Shown here: one piece after another, positions 26,476 to 37,285 of the stretch
How positions within the stretch are numbered: the first letter of the stretch is position 1
Layout: each line of letters opens with the position of its first letter
DNA from: Salinisphaera sp040361255
Lineage (GTDB): Bacteria > Pseudomonadota > Gammaproteobacteria > Nevskiales > Salinisphaeraceae
Reading direction: 5' to 3'
Length of the DNA stretch: 64,000 nt
NCBI RefSeq assembly: GCF_040361255.1
Contig: NZ_APNG01000005.1
Span: forward strand, 161,655-225,654
Notes under the pieces: model-generated
Databases searched by the model: none
Told to the model about the DNA's origin: nothing
What the model saw: only the letters and a program-made list of their open reading frames with translations
Translations under genes and position numbers: made by a program

Positions 26476-27005
26476 TGGCACGCAATATCGAAATCAAGGC
26501 CGCGGTCGCCGATCTCGATGCGCTGAAAACACGCGTGGCCGAAATCGCCGATGGCGGGCCGTGGCGCATCGAGCAGCACGATATCTTTTTCAACTGCGCG
26601 AACGGTCGGCTCAAACTGAGATGTTTTGCCGACGGCTCGGCGGAGCTGATCGTCTACCGCCGACCGGATGCGACGGGGCCGAAAGCCTGCGACTACGAAC
26701 GCAGCCCGGTCAGCGACCCGCAGAGCATGCGCCGCCTGCTGGCAAGGTCAAATGGCGTACGTGGCGAGGTAATCAAGACCCGCACACTGTTCATGGCCGG
26801 GCGCACGCGTATTCACCTGGACCACGTGGTCGGGCTGGGTGACTACATGGAACTGGAAGTCGTGCTCGGCGCCGAGGAATCAATCGCGCAAGGGCGCGCC
26901 GAAGCCGAACAACTGATGCGGCGTCTGGCCATTGACGACGATGCACTCGTCGATGGCGCCTATATCGACCTCATCGAGGCCGGCGAGGGCGCCACCGGAG
27001 GATAA
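26475..27005 (+). CDS. CYTH-domain protein (class IV adenylate cyclase-like)
   Basis: 176 residues. RNIEIKAAV at the start carries the acidic/lysine motif of CYTH proteins, and alternating charged strands such as LKLRCFADGSAELIVYRRPD and RIHLDHVVGLGDYMELEVVL are typical of CyaB-type members. These proteins bind triphosphates, and known members are adenylate cyclases or thiamine/tripolyphosphatases. The activity here is not determined. It overlaps the xerD stop by one base. Confidence 0.8.
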   Translation: MARNIEIKAAVADLDALKTRVAEIADGGPWRIEQHDIFFNCANGRLKLRCFADGSAELIVYRRPDATGPKACDYERSPVSDPQSMRRLLARSNGVRGEVIKTRTLFMAGRTRIHLDHVVGLGDYMELEVVLGAEESIAQGRAEAEQLMRRLAIDDDALVDGAYIDLIEAGEGATGG

Positions 27006-27329
27006 CTAGCGCTCCAGCAGCTTGAGCTTGTCCGGCTTGTCGGCCCATTCGTCGGCATCGGCCGGCGGGTCCTTGATCTCGGTGATCACGGGCCACTTGG
27101 CGGCGAGCTCGGCATTGAGTTCGAGGAAGTGGGCCTGATCGGCAGGCAGATCGTCTTCCGACAGAATCGCCTCCACCGGACATTCCGGCTCGCAAAGCGT
27201 GCAGTCGATGCACTCTTCCGGATCGATGGCCAGAAAGTTCGGCCCCTCGTGGAAACAGTCGACCGGGCAGACTTCCACGCAGTCGGTGTACTTGCACTTG
27301 ATGCAGTTCTCGGTGACAACGAACGTCAT
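27006..27329 (-). CDS. fdxA: Seven-iron ferredoxin FdxA
   Basis: 107 residues from MTFVVTENCIKC. Two cysteine sets are visible, CIKCKYTDCVEVCPVDCF and CIDCTLCEPECP, which match the [3Fe-4S]/[4Fe-4S] ferredoxin I type, and a C-terminal extension follows. It carries electrons to partners that cannot be named from this context. The gene ends next to the convergent CYTH gene with no gap. Confidence 0.93.
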   Translation of the reverse strand: MTFVVTENCIKCKYTDCVEVCPVDCFHEGPNFLAIDPEECIDCTLCEPECPVEAILSEDDLPADQAHFLELNAELAAKWPVITEIKDPPADADEWADKPDKLKLLER

Positions 27330-27474
27330 CGCGGTCGGGCCTCGTAACAAAAAACTTCAGATGCGCGACAGTTTACCAGCTGTCCGATGTCGCGTTGTGC
27401 CCACGCGTGGTACGTGGGTATCGCCGTCGCGCGGCCATTAGACTGCGAATCACCGCGCGGCGACTTGATCTGGG

Positions 27475-28074
27475 TCAGCCGCCAGAGGCCGCGGTGCGTG
27501 CGACCCGGTCGAGATTCATCTGGCGCCAGTCGTCGCTGCCCAGATCGTCGGTATGCAGTTCGAAGCGCCCGCGCGCGCGATCGGCGAAATAGTGGCTCAG
27601 CGCACGATGGATGGTGGGAAAGGCCAGCTGGGACCATTCGATCTCGTCTTCGCTTTGCAGGGTCACGAACTGGCTTTCCGGGCCGGCGCCGTAGTGGCTG
27701 CCCGCCAGTTGCGCGCGGTAGAAGATATGTACCTGACCGATATGGGTGACATCGATCATCGCGAACAGCTCGGCGTCGCGCACCTCGGCCTGGGCTTCTT
27801 CGCGGGTTTCGCGGGCCGCGCCCTGATAGATGGTCTCGCCGAGTTCGAGAAAGCCGGCCGGCAACGTCCAGAAACCCAGCCGCGGTTCGATCGCGCGGCG
27901 GCACATGAGGATCTTGCCCTCGTGCTCGACGATACAGCCGACCACATTGCGCGGGTTGTCGTAGAAGATCTCGCCGGTCGCCGTGCAGATATTGCGCTTG
28001 CGATCGTCGCCCGGCGGAATCTTGTATTCGGTCGGCGCGCCGCAGTTGGGGCAGTAGGTCATGGGCTTGGGCAT
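27475..28074 (-). CDS. Nudix hydrolase with N-terminal zinc-ribbon-like segment
   Basis: 199 residues. The N-terminus YCPNCG with a later Cys30 is a zinc ribbon with its fourth cysteine replaced by Thr33. The Nudix box is GFLELGETIYQGAARETREE, with the usual glycine after EE replaced by Gln94. The catalytic glutamates are present, so pyrophosphohydrolase activity on a nucleotide derivative is likely. The C-terminal SEDEIEW and PTIHRALSHYF are typical of a small group of zinc-ribbon Nudix proteins. The substrate is unknown. It is divergent from ppc. Confidence 0.85.
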   Translation of the reverse strand: MPKPMTYCPNCGAPTEYKIPPGDDRKRNICTATGEIFYDNPRNVVGCIVEHEGKILMCRRAIEPRLGFWTLPAGFLELGETIYQGAARETREEAQAEVRDAELFAMIDVTHIGQVHIFYRAQLAGSHYGAGPESQFVTLQSEDEIEWSQLAFPTIHRALSHYFADRARGRFELHTDDLGSDDWRQMNLDRVARTAASGG

Positions 28075-28156
28075 CGCGCAAGATTAGCAGACAACGAGGC
28101 GCAATCGATGCGCTGCTATTCTGCGAATCGGCACGAACCATGCAACGGCTTGAGAC

Positions 28157-30946
<2,790 letters not shown>

Positions 30947-30981
30947 CGTTTTTTCGCGTTATCGATAGTGAGATCAAGACC

Positions 30982-31533
30982 ATGAATCTTCGGTTTTTGC
31001 TTGCCCGGCGCGGGCTGGTCGGTGTGGCGCTGTGTGTGTTTGCCTTTGCCACGAGCGCATTCGCCCAGGCGCAGACACAGGATGCGAACCCCAAGACTAG
31101 CGCCGAACGTCCGCCGCGCCCGGTCTATCTCGATATCGTGCCGGTGGCCGATGCGCGTTATTCCATGCTGCCCGAGGAGCTGGTCACCTCGCTCGCCCGC
31201 GAGGCCCTGGCCGATGCCCGCCAGGCCACGATTCGCATGGCCGGCGAGGACTTGCCGGCCGGCGTACGCGTGCTGCGCATCATGTATATCGTGCATCAGC
31301 AGGAAGAAGACGATGGCGTGACCGCGGCGGTGGCTGCTTCCACGGAACTGCTGCGCACCGCCAATGAAGGCGATGGCGGGCTGCAGACGTTTTCTATCTA
31401 CAACGGCCTGCAGCAGACCCTGGTCCAGGGTCGGGACGTCACCCGCGCGCGTGAGCAGCTGCGCGATGCCTTCAAGAAGGAGCTGCAGGCACGCATCAGC
31501 TCGGCTTTCCAGAACGCCGAGGCGCTTAAGTAG
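30982..31533 (+). CDS. Secreted protein of unknown function
   Basis: 183 residues with a signal peptide (ARRGLVGVALCVFAFATSAFA, cleavage before QAQ). No domain was recognised. The mature protein is rich in charged residues and predicted helical at the end (VTRAREQLRDAFKKELQARI). It begins 35 bases after ppc and could be on the same transcript, but a role in carbon metabolism is not suggested. Confidence 0.65.
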   Translation: MNLRFLLARRGLVGVALCVFAFATSAFAQAQTQDANPKTSAERPPRPVYLDIVPVADARYSMLPEELVTSLAREALADARQATIRMAGEDLPAGVRVLRIMYIVHQQEEDDGVTAAVAASTELLRTANEGDGGLQTFSIYNGLQQTLVQGRDVTRAREQLRDAFKKELQARISSAFQNAEALK

Positions 31534-31606
31534 GTTGGCCGCTTAGCCTGGCGGCTGCACGCTGTTATCCTTGCCGTCATTGTTTTTGACGTTCAAGGAA
31601 ACCGTC

Positions 31607-32014
31607 ATGGCCGAAAACGAAATGCCCGAGATCAAGGTCGATGCCGACAGCATGTATCGCGAAGAGTCCTTTACGGACCTCAAGGTCGGCAGTATTCGTC
31701 GTCTGATTCCGGTCACCAAGGACGGCGACGACGACAGCTCACGCGCTGTGCGCTATGAAGGCTCGGCCAGCCTGATGACCCCGGCCGGCAGTCTGCCGCT
31801 GTCGTTCGAGCTGGAAGCCGATTCTCTGGGCGCTGCGATCGATCAGTTCCCGGACGCGGTCAATGCCGCGGCCGAACGCGCCATCGAAGAACTCAAGGAA
31901 ATGCAGCGCCAGCAAAGCCAGCAGATCCAGGTGCCGGGCCAGGGCGGCTACGGCGGTGGTCAGGGCGGCTTTGGCGGCGGCCAGCAGGGCGGCGGCGGCC
32001 GTATCCAGTTCTAG
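31607..32014 (+). CDS. Small cytoplasmic protein with glycine-rich tail
   Basis: 135 residues from the ATG at 31607, which has AAGGAA upstream. The N-terminal part is acidic and has no signal peptide. Residues from about 113 are a glycine/glutamine tail (GGYGGGQGGFGGGQQGG) that resembles low-complexity tails of SSB or RNA-binding proteins. No domain was identified. Such tails can mediate condensation or protein contacts, but that is only analogy. Confidence 0.7.
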   Translation: MAENEMPEIKVDADSMYREESFTDLKVGSIRRLIPVTKDGDDDSSRAVRYEGSASLMTPAGSLPLSFELEADSLGAAIDQFPDAVNAAAERAIEELKEMQRQQSQQIQVPGQGGYGGGQGGFGGGQQGGGGRIQF

Positions 32015-32020
32015 CGCCCC

Positions 32021-32299
32021 AGGGCGTGTCGTCATAAGATACGGCGTCGCATCGGCAGCCAAGCGCCGGCAAGACAAGGCATCGCGAGCGTCGCGTGGCC
32101 ATGCCACGTGAGCGAGCCCTAAAATTGACTATGGCGCCGGACTGCCGGGGCTTGGCCGCCGACCCCCGGGTTGCCCGCGTCGGACGCGCCATGCGGCGTT
32201 GCGGACCTTGACCGTGGCGGACCACGCTCGGCGGCCCGCGCCTTGCCTGACACGCCCGATGCGGGCAATGCGACGTCATATCTTATGACGACACGCCCT
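32021..32299. mobile_element. Putative MITE (279 bp) with 21-bp inverted ends
   Basis: The ends are perfect 21-base inverted repeats, starting AGGGCGTGTCGTCATAAG at 32021-32041 and mirrored at 32279-32299. There is no transposase inside. The right flank gives CTAG and the left CCAG if a YTAR-type target is assumed, so the target duplication is not exact. It is almost the same length as the element at 11326 but has different ends. It fills the space between the glycine-rich protein gene and slyX. Confidence 0.6.
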
Positions 32300-32310
32300 A
32301 GCTTCCCTGA

Positions 32311-32520
32311 CTAATAGTGAGGCGGCGTTTCGTCCAGGTTCTGGACGGCGCCGCCTTCGGATTCCGCCAGCGCGCCAATACGTGATTCGAGCTGCTGGTA
32401 GCGCTCGTGCAGGCGGTCGATTTCGCGGCTCTGGGCATAGACCAGATCGCTGAGCTGTTCGATGGTCGCGTCCTGGTAGGCGATGCGCATTTCCAGGGTT
32501 TCGATACTCGATTCGCTCAT
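32311..32520 (-). CDS. slyX: SlyX family protein
   Basis: 69 residues. It has the short heptad-patterned SlyX sequence (IETLEMRIAYQDATIEQLSD) with the family C-terminal PPHY. The function is not known; it is predicted to be a coiled coil. Its start overlaps the HIT-domain gene's stop by four bases, so the two are co-transcribed. Confidence 0.9.
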   Translation of the reverse strand: MSESSIETLEMRIAYQDATIEQLSDLVYAQSREIDRLHERYQQLESRIGALAESEGGAVQNLDETPPHY

Positions 32521-32936
32521 GCTAGCCCCGCAGTCTCGAGGCCGAGTTCGCCGACCAGGCGATCGCGCAGCGTGGTGATCATGGTCGCGCTGTAATCGCG
32601 GGATTCGTCAAGATTGCCCCAGACCGGGCGCGGCCAGCAGGGGTCGTTTTGATGGCGGGCGATGATGTGGATATGCATCTGGGCGACCTGATTGCCGAGG
32701 GTGGCCACGTTGAGCTTGTCCGCTTCGAATTCGTGAGCCACGAAACGCGACAAGGCGCGTACCTGGGCACTTACCCGCGCATGTTCCGCATCGTCGAGCT
32801 GGTGCCAGTCGATTGCGTCGGTATCGACGACCAGAATCAGCCAGCCGACGGCCGCGTTGCGATGCAATAGCACGCTGGCATGGTCGAGTTGGCCGAGGAC
32901 ATGGCAATCGGCAAGTAGTTGATCGTCAATCTGCAT
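32517..32936 (-). CDS. HIT-domain protein
   Basis: 139 residues with the HIT signature NQVAQMHIHIIARHQNDPCW (histidine triad HxHxxxR variant). HIT proteins are nucleotide hydrolases or transferases acting on AMP-lysine, ADP-ribose or dinucleoside polyphosphates. The precise substrate is unknown. It is translated with slyX. Confidence 0.87.
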   Translation of the reverse strand: MQIDDQLLADCHVLGQLDHASVLLHRNAAVGWLILVVDTDAIDWHQLDDAEHARVSAQVRALSRFVAHEFEADKLNVATLGNQVAQMHIHIIARHQNDPCWPRPVWGNLDESRDYSATMITTLRDRLVGELGLETAGLA

Positions 32937-33048
32937 CGCGGCGGTCAGGTCGTTACGGCATGGCGCCTCTCGGCGGCGAGCCCGTCATTGTATAAGATCG
33001 GCGAAAGACCTCGGCCTTCGCCGGGGTGGATTTCACTCGGGGGAAGCG

Positions 33049-33234
33049 ATGGACGCAATCAGAGGCTGGATCGATGTCATTCAAGGCGGCGGCTGGTCGG
33101 GCCTGCTCATGGCCGGTTTTGCCGTCGTGGTCGTGATGTTCATTTTCGCGTTCGTTTCGAACAAGTATTTCTGGATTGTGCTGGCGCTGGTCGCGGCCGG
33201 TTTTGGCGGCTATTACCTGTTGTATTTGCACTAA
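33049..33234 (+). CDS. Small two-span membrane protein
   Basis: 61 residues, two hydrophobic segments (about 17-37 and 40-58) joined by a short loop. A good ribosome site (GGGGGAAG) precedes the ATG. No family was recognised. It lies before the KtrB-like gene, but a link to potassium transport is only position. Confidence 0.6.
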   Translation: MDAIRGWIDVIQGGGWSGLLMAGFAVVVVMFIFAFVSNKYFWIVLALVAAGFGGYYLLYLH

Positions 33235-33320
33235 TTCTGCGTGGCACGCAAAGCGGGCTAGCGCGCATTCGTCGTTTGTGATCAATTATCGGCGTTCGCC
33301 TGCTTGAGTGGCTCGTTTCC

Positions 33321-34658
33321 TTGCAAATCTTGCCGTTACGTCTTTCCGGGTTTTTGCGTCGCCGTCGTCCGGTAACGCTGGTTTTGTGGGGCTACGCCTT
33401 CTACGTCGCCTGCGGTTTCGCCCTGCTGTGTCTGCCGCAGGCCCATGCGCAGGCCGGCCTGGACTGGCTTGATCATCTGTTCATCGCGACCTCGGCGGTG
33501 TCGACTACCGGGCTGGTGTCGATCAGCCCGTCGGGTAGCTACAGCTTTTTCGGCGAACTGGTCATTCTCGGCCTGATCCAGCTCGGCGGCATCGGCTACA
33601 TGACGCTGGGTTCGTTCGTAATGCTCGCGTTGCGCCACCGCCTGGATCCTGTGCACCGGGGCGTGGCGCGCACGGCCTTCATTCTGCCGCGGGATATGAA
33701 TGTGGGCGCGTTTATCCGCGCGGTGGTCATATTCACGCTGACCATCGAGTGTGCGGGCGCGGTGTTGCTGAGCCTGCTGTTCGCCGCCGCCGGCACGCCG
33801 GATGCGATCTGGAACGGTGTCTTTCATTCCGTTTCCGCCTTCTGTACCGCCGGCTTCAGCCTGTTCGATACCAGCCTGGAGGCCTATAGCGACAATACCG
33901 GCATTGTGCTGGTCGTCGCGGCCCTGAGTTATCTCGGCGCGATCGGCTTCATCGTGATGAGCGACTGGTGGCGCTGGGTCAGCCGGCGGCGTGGGCCGTC
34001 GCTGACCTCGCGCATCATTCTGCGCGTGACGTTTTGGCTGGCCTTGATCGGCACGGTGTCGATCGCGCTCACCGATGCCCATCTGGCGGAACTGGGGCTC
34101 AAGGAACGGCTGTTGGCGGCGTTTTTCCAGGTCATGACGGCCATGACCACGGTGGGTTTCGATACCGTGCCCATCGCCAATCTGGGCTCGGCTTCGATTC
34201 TGTTGATACTGGTGGCCATGATCATGGGCGCGTCGCCCTCGGGCACCGGCGGCGGTATCAAATCGACCACGGTCGCCATCTTCTACGGCGCGGTACGCGG
34301 TGCACTGGCCGGGCGCGAGTCCATCCGCCTGCTCGGCGAGACGATCAGCGCGCGGCGTATCCATATGGCGGTGGCCGCGGCGGGGTTCTATATCGGCGCC
34401 TTCGTGGTGGGCATGGCCGCGCTCATGCTCGTCGAGGAGCAGGATTTTCTCGTGCTCATGTTCGAGTCAGCCTCGGCCATCGGCACGGTCGGTCTGAGTC
34501 TGGGGGCGACCGGCGAGCTCGGTACGGCGGGCAAGTGGATCGTGATTGGCATGATGTTCATCGGCCGTCTTGGCCCGATCACCGTCGGCGTGGCGTTATT
34601 CCCGCGGCCCGACAGCGATGAAGGCCGAGGTCGCCCGGTTGCTGATCTGGCGGTATAG
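33321..34658 (+). CDS. TrkH/KtrB-type potassium channel subunit
   Basis: 445 residues, begun here with TTG at 33321, as no ATG fits the family start. The four selectivity-filter regions are visible: SAVSTTGLVS, SAFCTAGFSL, TAMTTVGFDT and SAIGTVGLSL. GLIQLGGIGYMTLGSF is the conserved stretch before the second repeat. Length and the lack of a long N-terminal extension fit KtrB more than TrkH. It moves K+ across the inner membrane. No KtrA/TrkA gene is present in the window. Confidence 0.88.
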   Translation: MQILPLRLSGFLRRRRPVTLVLWGYAFYVACGFALLCLPQAHAQAGLDWLDHLFIATSAVSTTGLVSISPSGSYSFFGELVILGLIQLGGIGYMTLGSFVMLALRHRLDPVHRGVARTAFILPRDMNVGAFIRAVVIFTLTIECAGAVLLSLLFAAAGTPDAIWNGVFHSVSAFCTAGFSLFDTSLEAYSDNTGIVLVVAALSYLGAIGFIVMSDWWRWVSRRRGPSLTSRIILRVTFWLALIGTVSIALTDAHLAELGLKERLLAAFFQVMTAMTTVGFDTVPIANLGSASILLILVAMIMGASPSGTGGGIKSTTVAIFYGAVRGALAGRESIRLLGETISARRIHMAVAAAGFYIGAFVVGMAALMLVEEQDFLVLMFESASAIGTVGLSLGATGELGTAGKWIVIGMMFIGRLGPITVGVALFPRPDSDEGRGRPVADLAV

Positions 34659-34693
34659 CCCGGCCCGCGCGCGTTGCGAAAACCTGGCCGCGC

Positions 34694-35341
34694 TCAACGC
34701 GTCGGTGACAGCGCCAGCCGCAGGCCGAAACCCACCAGCACCGCGCCGGTAATGCCGTCGAGCATGCGCGTGACGCGCTGGCTTGCCAGGGCGCGGGCGA
34801 ACGGTCGGGTCGCGGCGATCAGCAGCACGAACCAGGCCAGGGTCAGCGCCACGTGAATGAGCGCCAACACGCTGCTGAAGGCGATCACATTGGCGCCATC
34901 CGGAATGAACTGGGGCAGAAAGCTCACGTAGAACACGCCGACCTTGGGGTTGAGCAGATTCGAACCCAGTCCGCGGAGCAGCCAGCTACGAGCTTGGCGC
35001 GCCGGCGCGCGCCCGGCTGTCGCCGCCGGTTCGGGCGACGCGTTTGTGCCGTTGAACGCGCGCCGTAGCATGCCGGCGCCGAGCCATAGCAGATAGGCCG
35101 CGCCCACGAACTGCAGCGTGCGATAGGCGAGTTCGGAAACCGCCAGCAAAGCGCCCAGCCCGAAGGCCGTGACCAGGCCCCAGACGAATAGCCCGGTCAC
35201 GATGCCAAACGCCGCACACAGTGCCCGGCGCGGTGTTTCCACCGCGGCGGTACGCAGGACCAGCGCGGTGTCGATGCCGGGCGTGAGGGTCATCAACCCG
35301 GCAGCCAGTGCAAAGCCTGCGATCGCGGTGGGTATGTCCAT
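34694..35341 (-). CDS. LysE/RhtB family amino-acid exporter
   Basis: 215 residues from the ATG at 35341. AGLMTLTPGIDTALVLRTAA and GLGSNLLNPKVGVFYVSFLPQF are the family marks, with about six membrane spans. Members export lysine, threonine, homoserine lactone or similar amino acids. The substrate is undetermined. An in-frame open stretch further upstream reaches into the tRNA neighbourhood and is probably not translated. Confidence 0.87.
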   Translation of the reverse strand: MDIPTAIAGFALAAGLMTLTPGIDTALVLRTAAVETPRRALCAAFGIVTGLFVWGLVTAFGLGALLAVSELAYRTLQFVGAAYLLWLGAGMLRRAFNGTNASPEPAATAGRAPARQARSWLLRGLGSNLLNPKVGVFYVSFLPQFIPDGANVIAFSSVLALIHVALTLAWFVLLIAATRPFARALASQRVTRMLDGITGAVLVGFGLRLALSPTR

Positions 35342-35501
35342 GCCGGGTATCGCCCGATATGCCGTGTGTGCCCGGCGCGCCGAAAAATCGGAATGCATTG
35401 GCCCGGCCAGGCGTGATGCCGGCTCGAGGCCAGCGCGTCGATTGCCGCGCAAAAGCTGCCAGTCGGGGCGGCGCACGTCGAAGACGTGCGTGCGTAAGCG
35501 A

Positions 35502-35588
35502 TGGTGCCCGGGGCGAGAATCGAACTCGCACTCTGTTGCCAGAACCGGATTTTGAGTCCGGCGCGTCTACCAGTTCCGCCACCCGGGC
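35502..35588 (-). tRNA. tRNA-Leu (anticodon CAA)
   Basis: 87 nucleotides on the minus strand, including an encoded CCA end. The acceptor stem is GCCCGGG/CCCGGGC, the D arm starts TGGCGGAACTGGTAGACGC, the anticodon stem CCGGA/TCCGG encloses the loop CTCAAAA (anticodon CAA, codon UUG), and a long variable arm precedes GTTCGATTC. The long variable arm and anticodon identify leucine. Confidence 0.96.
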
Positions 35589-35653
35589 AGGTGATCGGCG
35601 CGCAGTATACCGCTGTCGCTGCCTGTGACCAATGCACAGCGGTGCAAGTACGC

Positions 35654-37162
35654 TCAGTAATCGGCCAGAATCGACTCCATATCGGTCTGATAAGCGGTCA
35701 CGGTCTGGCGATAACTCAGCGACGGGCGCGAGGACGTACCGTTGATCACGAAGGCAAAGGCGCCGTAGCCGCCACTTTGCAGTCGGAAATAACCCGCCAG
35801 CGCGCGCACCGTGACCGGTTCGCTCAAGGTGCCGGTCTTGGCGTTGATTCGGGTGAGCCAGTCGAAATTGCCCTGCTTGAGCGTGCGCGAGGGCGCCGAG
35901 AGCGGGACCGGAATGCTGCCGTAGAAAGCCGGAAACAGCGACGGCTGGCGATACATATACGACAGCAGCGCCACCAGATCGCGCGCCGAGAGCTTGTTGC
36001 TCACCGCCAGGCCGCTGCCGCTATCCAGCACCGCACCGCTGCCGGCCCCGGCCTGCATGGGGAAGTTTTCACGCAACGCCCGATCGGCCAGGGCTTCCAG
36101 CGCCTGGGAGGCCAGCGGCAGGGTCAGCGGACGGTTGTAGCCGCTGTCGGCCGCCAGATCGAGGGTGAGCGTATCCGCCATGTAATTGTTCGAATAGGCC
36201 ATCAGCGGAATCAGCTGCTCGGCGAGCGTGTCGCTTTCCACGTGTGCGAGCGTGGTGGTGCCGCCGATGTTGCCCTGCACGCGCACATTGCCGGTCACCG
36301 TGATGCCCATGTCGTGGAGCATGGCCGCGATCACGCGCGCGGTGTCCTGGGCCGGGCCGGTGACCGCGCGATGAATCTTGTAGGGCCCGGTGCCCATGGG
36401 CAACGAACCACGCAGATGCAGCGTGGACTGGCCGCCGTCATAGGTGCGCCACACACTCAGGCTCGGGCGCGTGCCGGGCAGGCCGGTGCTCACATCGTTG
36501 GCGATGCGATAGCCGGACAGCCCGCGTGGCAGCAACTCGACCCGGGCCGGATCGCCGGCGCGCTCGCCGGCGTAGACATTGGCCTGAATCGTGGCGAAAT
36601 TCACGCCGGCCGAGGACAGCGGCGCGCTGTAGGCATGCGAGGCTACGCGCTGGGCGTCGCAGCGATCCTTGGTCAGGCAGGGCACGCTGCCGAACAGGCC
36701 GTCATCGACGACCAGATCGCCATTCACGCGCGAGATGCCGCGTTCGCGCAGGCCGTTAATCAGGCTCCACAGGCGCGCGTTATCCAGCGCCGGATCGCCG
36801 CCGCCCACGAATATCAGATTGCCGTTCAAGGCGTTGCCGGACACGCTGCCATTGGTGGTAAAGCGGCTGGTAAAGCGATGCGCCGGGCCGAACTGTTCGA
36901 GCGCGGCGGCGGCCGCGTAGAGCTTGCTGACAGAGGCTGGCGTAAGACGCTGATCGGCATTGATTTCGTCGATGACCGCCATGTCATCCAGGCGGATGAC
37001 CATGGCGCTGACATTGGCCTGACGCGATAGCGCGCGCAAGGAGTCGAGATAGGACGCCGCCTGGGCGGGTACCGCCACGGCGAACAGGGACACGGCGAGC
37101 GTGGTCGCGATCACCACGCCGGACAACGCCCGGCTTGGGGCCGATTTACGAACGATGGACAT
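35654..37162 (-). CDS. dacB: D-alanyl-D-alanine carboxypeptidase/endopeptidase (PBP4 class)
   Basis: 502 residues with a signal peptide (cleavage near AQA). Penicillin-binding motifs: TPASVSKLY (SxxK), YSNNYMAD (SxN) and NAKTGTLS (KTG), with the insert between SxxK and SxN typical of PBP4. It cleaves peptidoglycan peptide stems in the periplasm. The start ATG at 37162 has AGGA upstream; an upstream start at 37228 is not favoured. It is divergent from tgt and occupies the place where queA often lies in relatives. Confidence 0.92.
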   Translation of the reverse strand: MSIVRKSAPSRALSGVVIATTLAVSLFAVAVPAQAASYLDSLRALSRQANVSAMVIRLDDMAVIDEINADQRLTPASVSKLYAAAAALEQFGPAHRFTSRFTTNGSVSGNALNGNLIFVGGGDPALDNARLWSLINGLRERGISRVNGDLVVDDGLFGSVPCLTKDRCDAQRVASHAYSAPLSSAGVNFATIQANVYAGERAGDPARVELLPRGLSGYRIANDVSTGLPGTRPSLSVWRTYDGGQSTLHLRGSLPMGTGPYKIHRAVTGPAQDTARVIAAMLHDMGITVTGNVRVQGNIGGTTTLAHVESDTLAEQLIPLMAYSNNYMADTLTLDLAADSGYNRPLTLPLASQALEALADRALRENFPMQAGAGSGAVLDSGSGLAVSNKLSARDLVALLSYMYRQPSLFPAFYGSIPVPLSAPSRTLKQGNFDWLTRINAKTGTLSEPVTVRALAGYFRLQSGGYGAFAFVINGTSSRPSLSYRQTVTAYQTDMESILADY

Positions 37163-37285
37163 CTGATCCTGGAGGGCGCGGCGAAAGGCGTCAGTGTAGA
37201 GCCAGCGCGGGTACGGACTCAATTTCACGATTACCGTGGCGCTGGCCGTCGACGCCGTGGCCTGGCGTGTCTAAACTGCGCCGCC

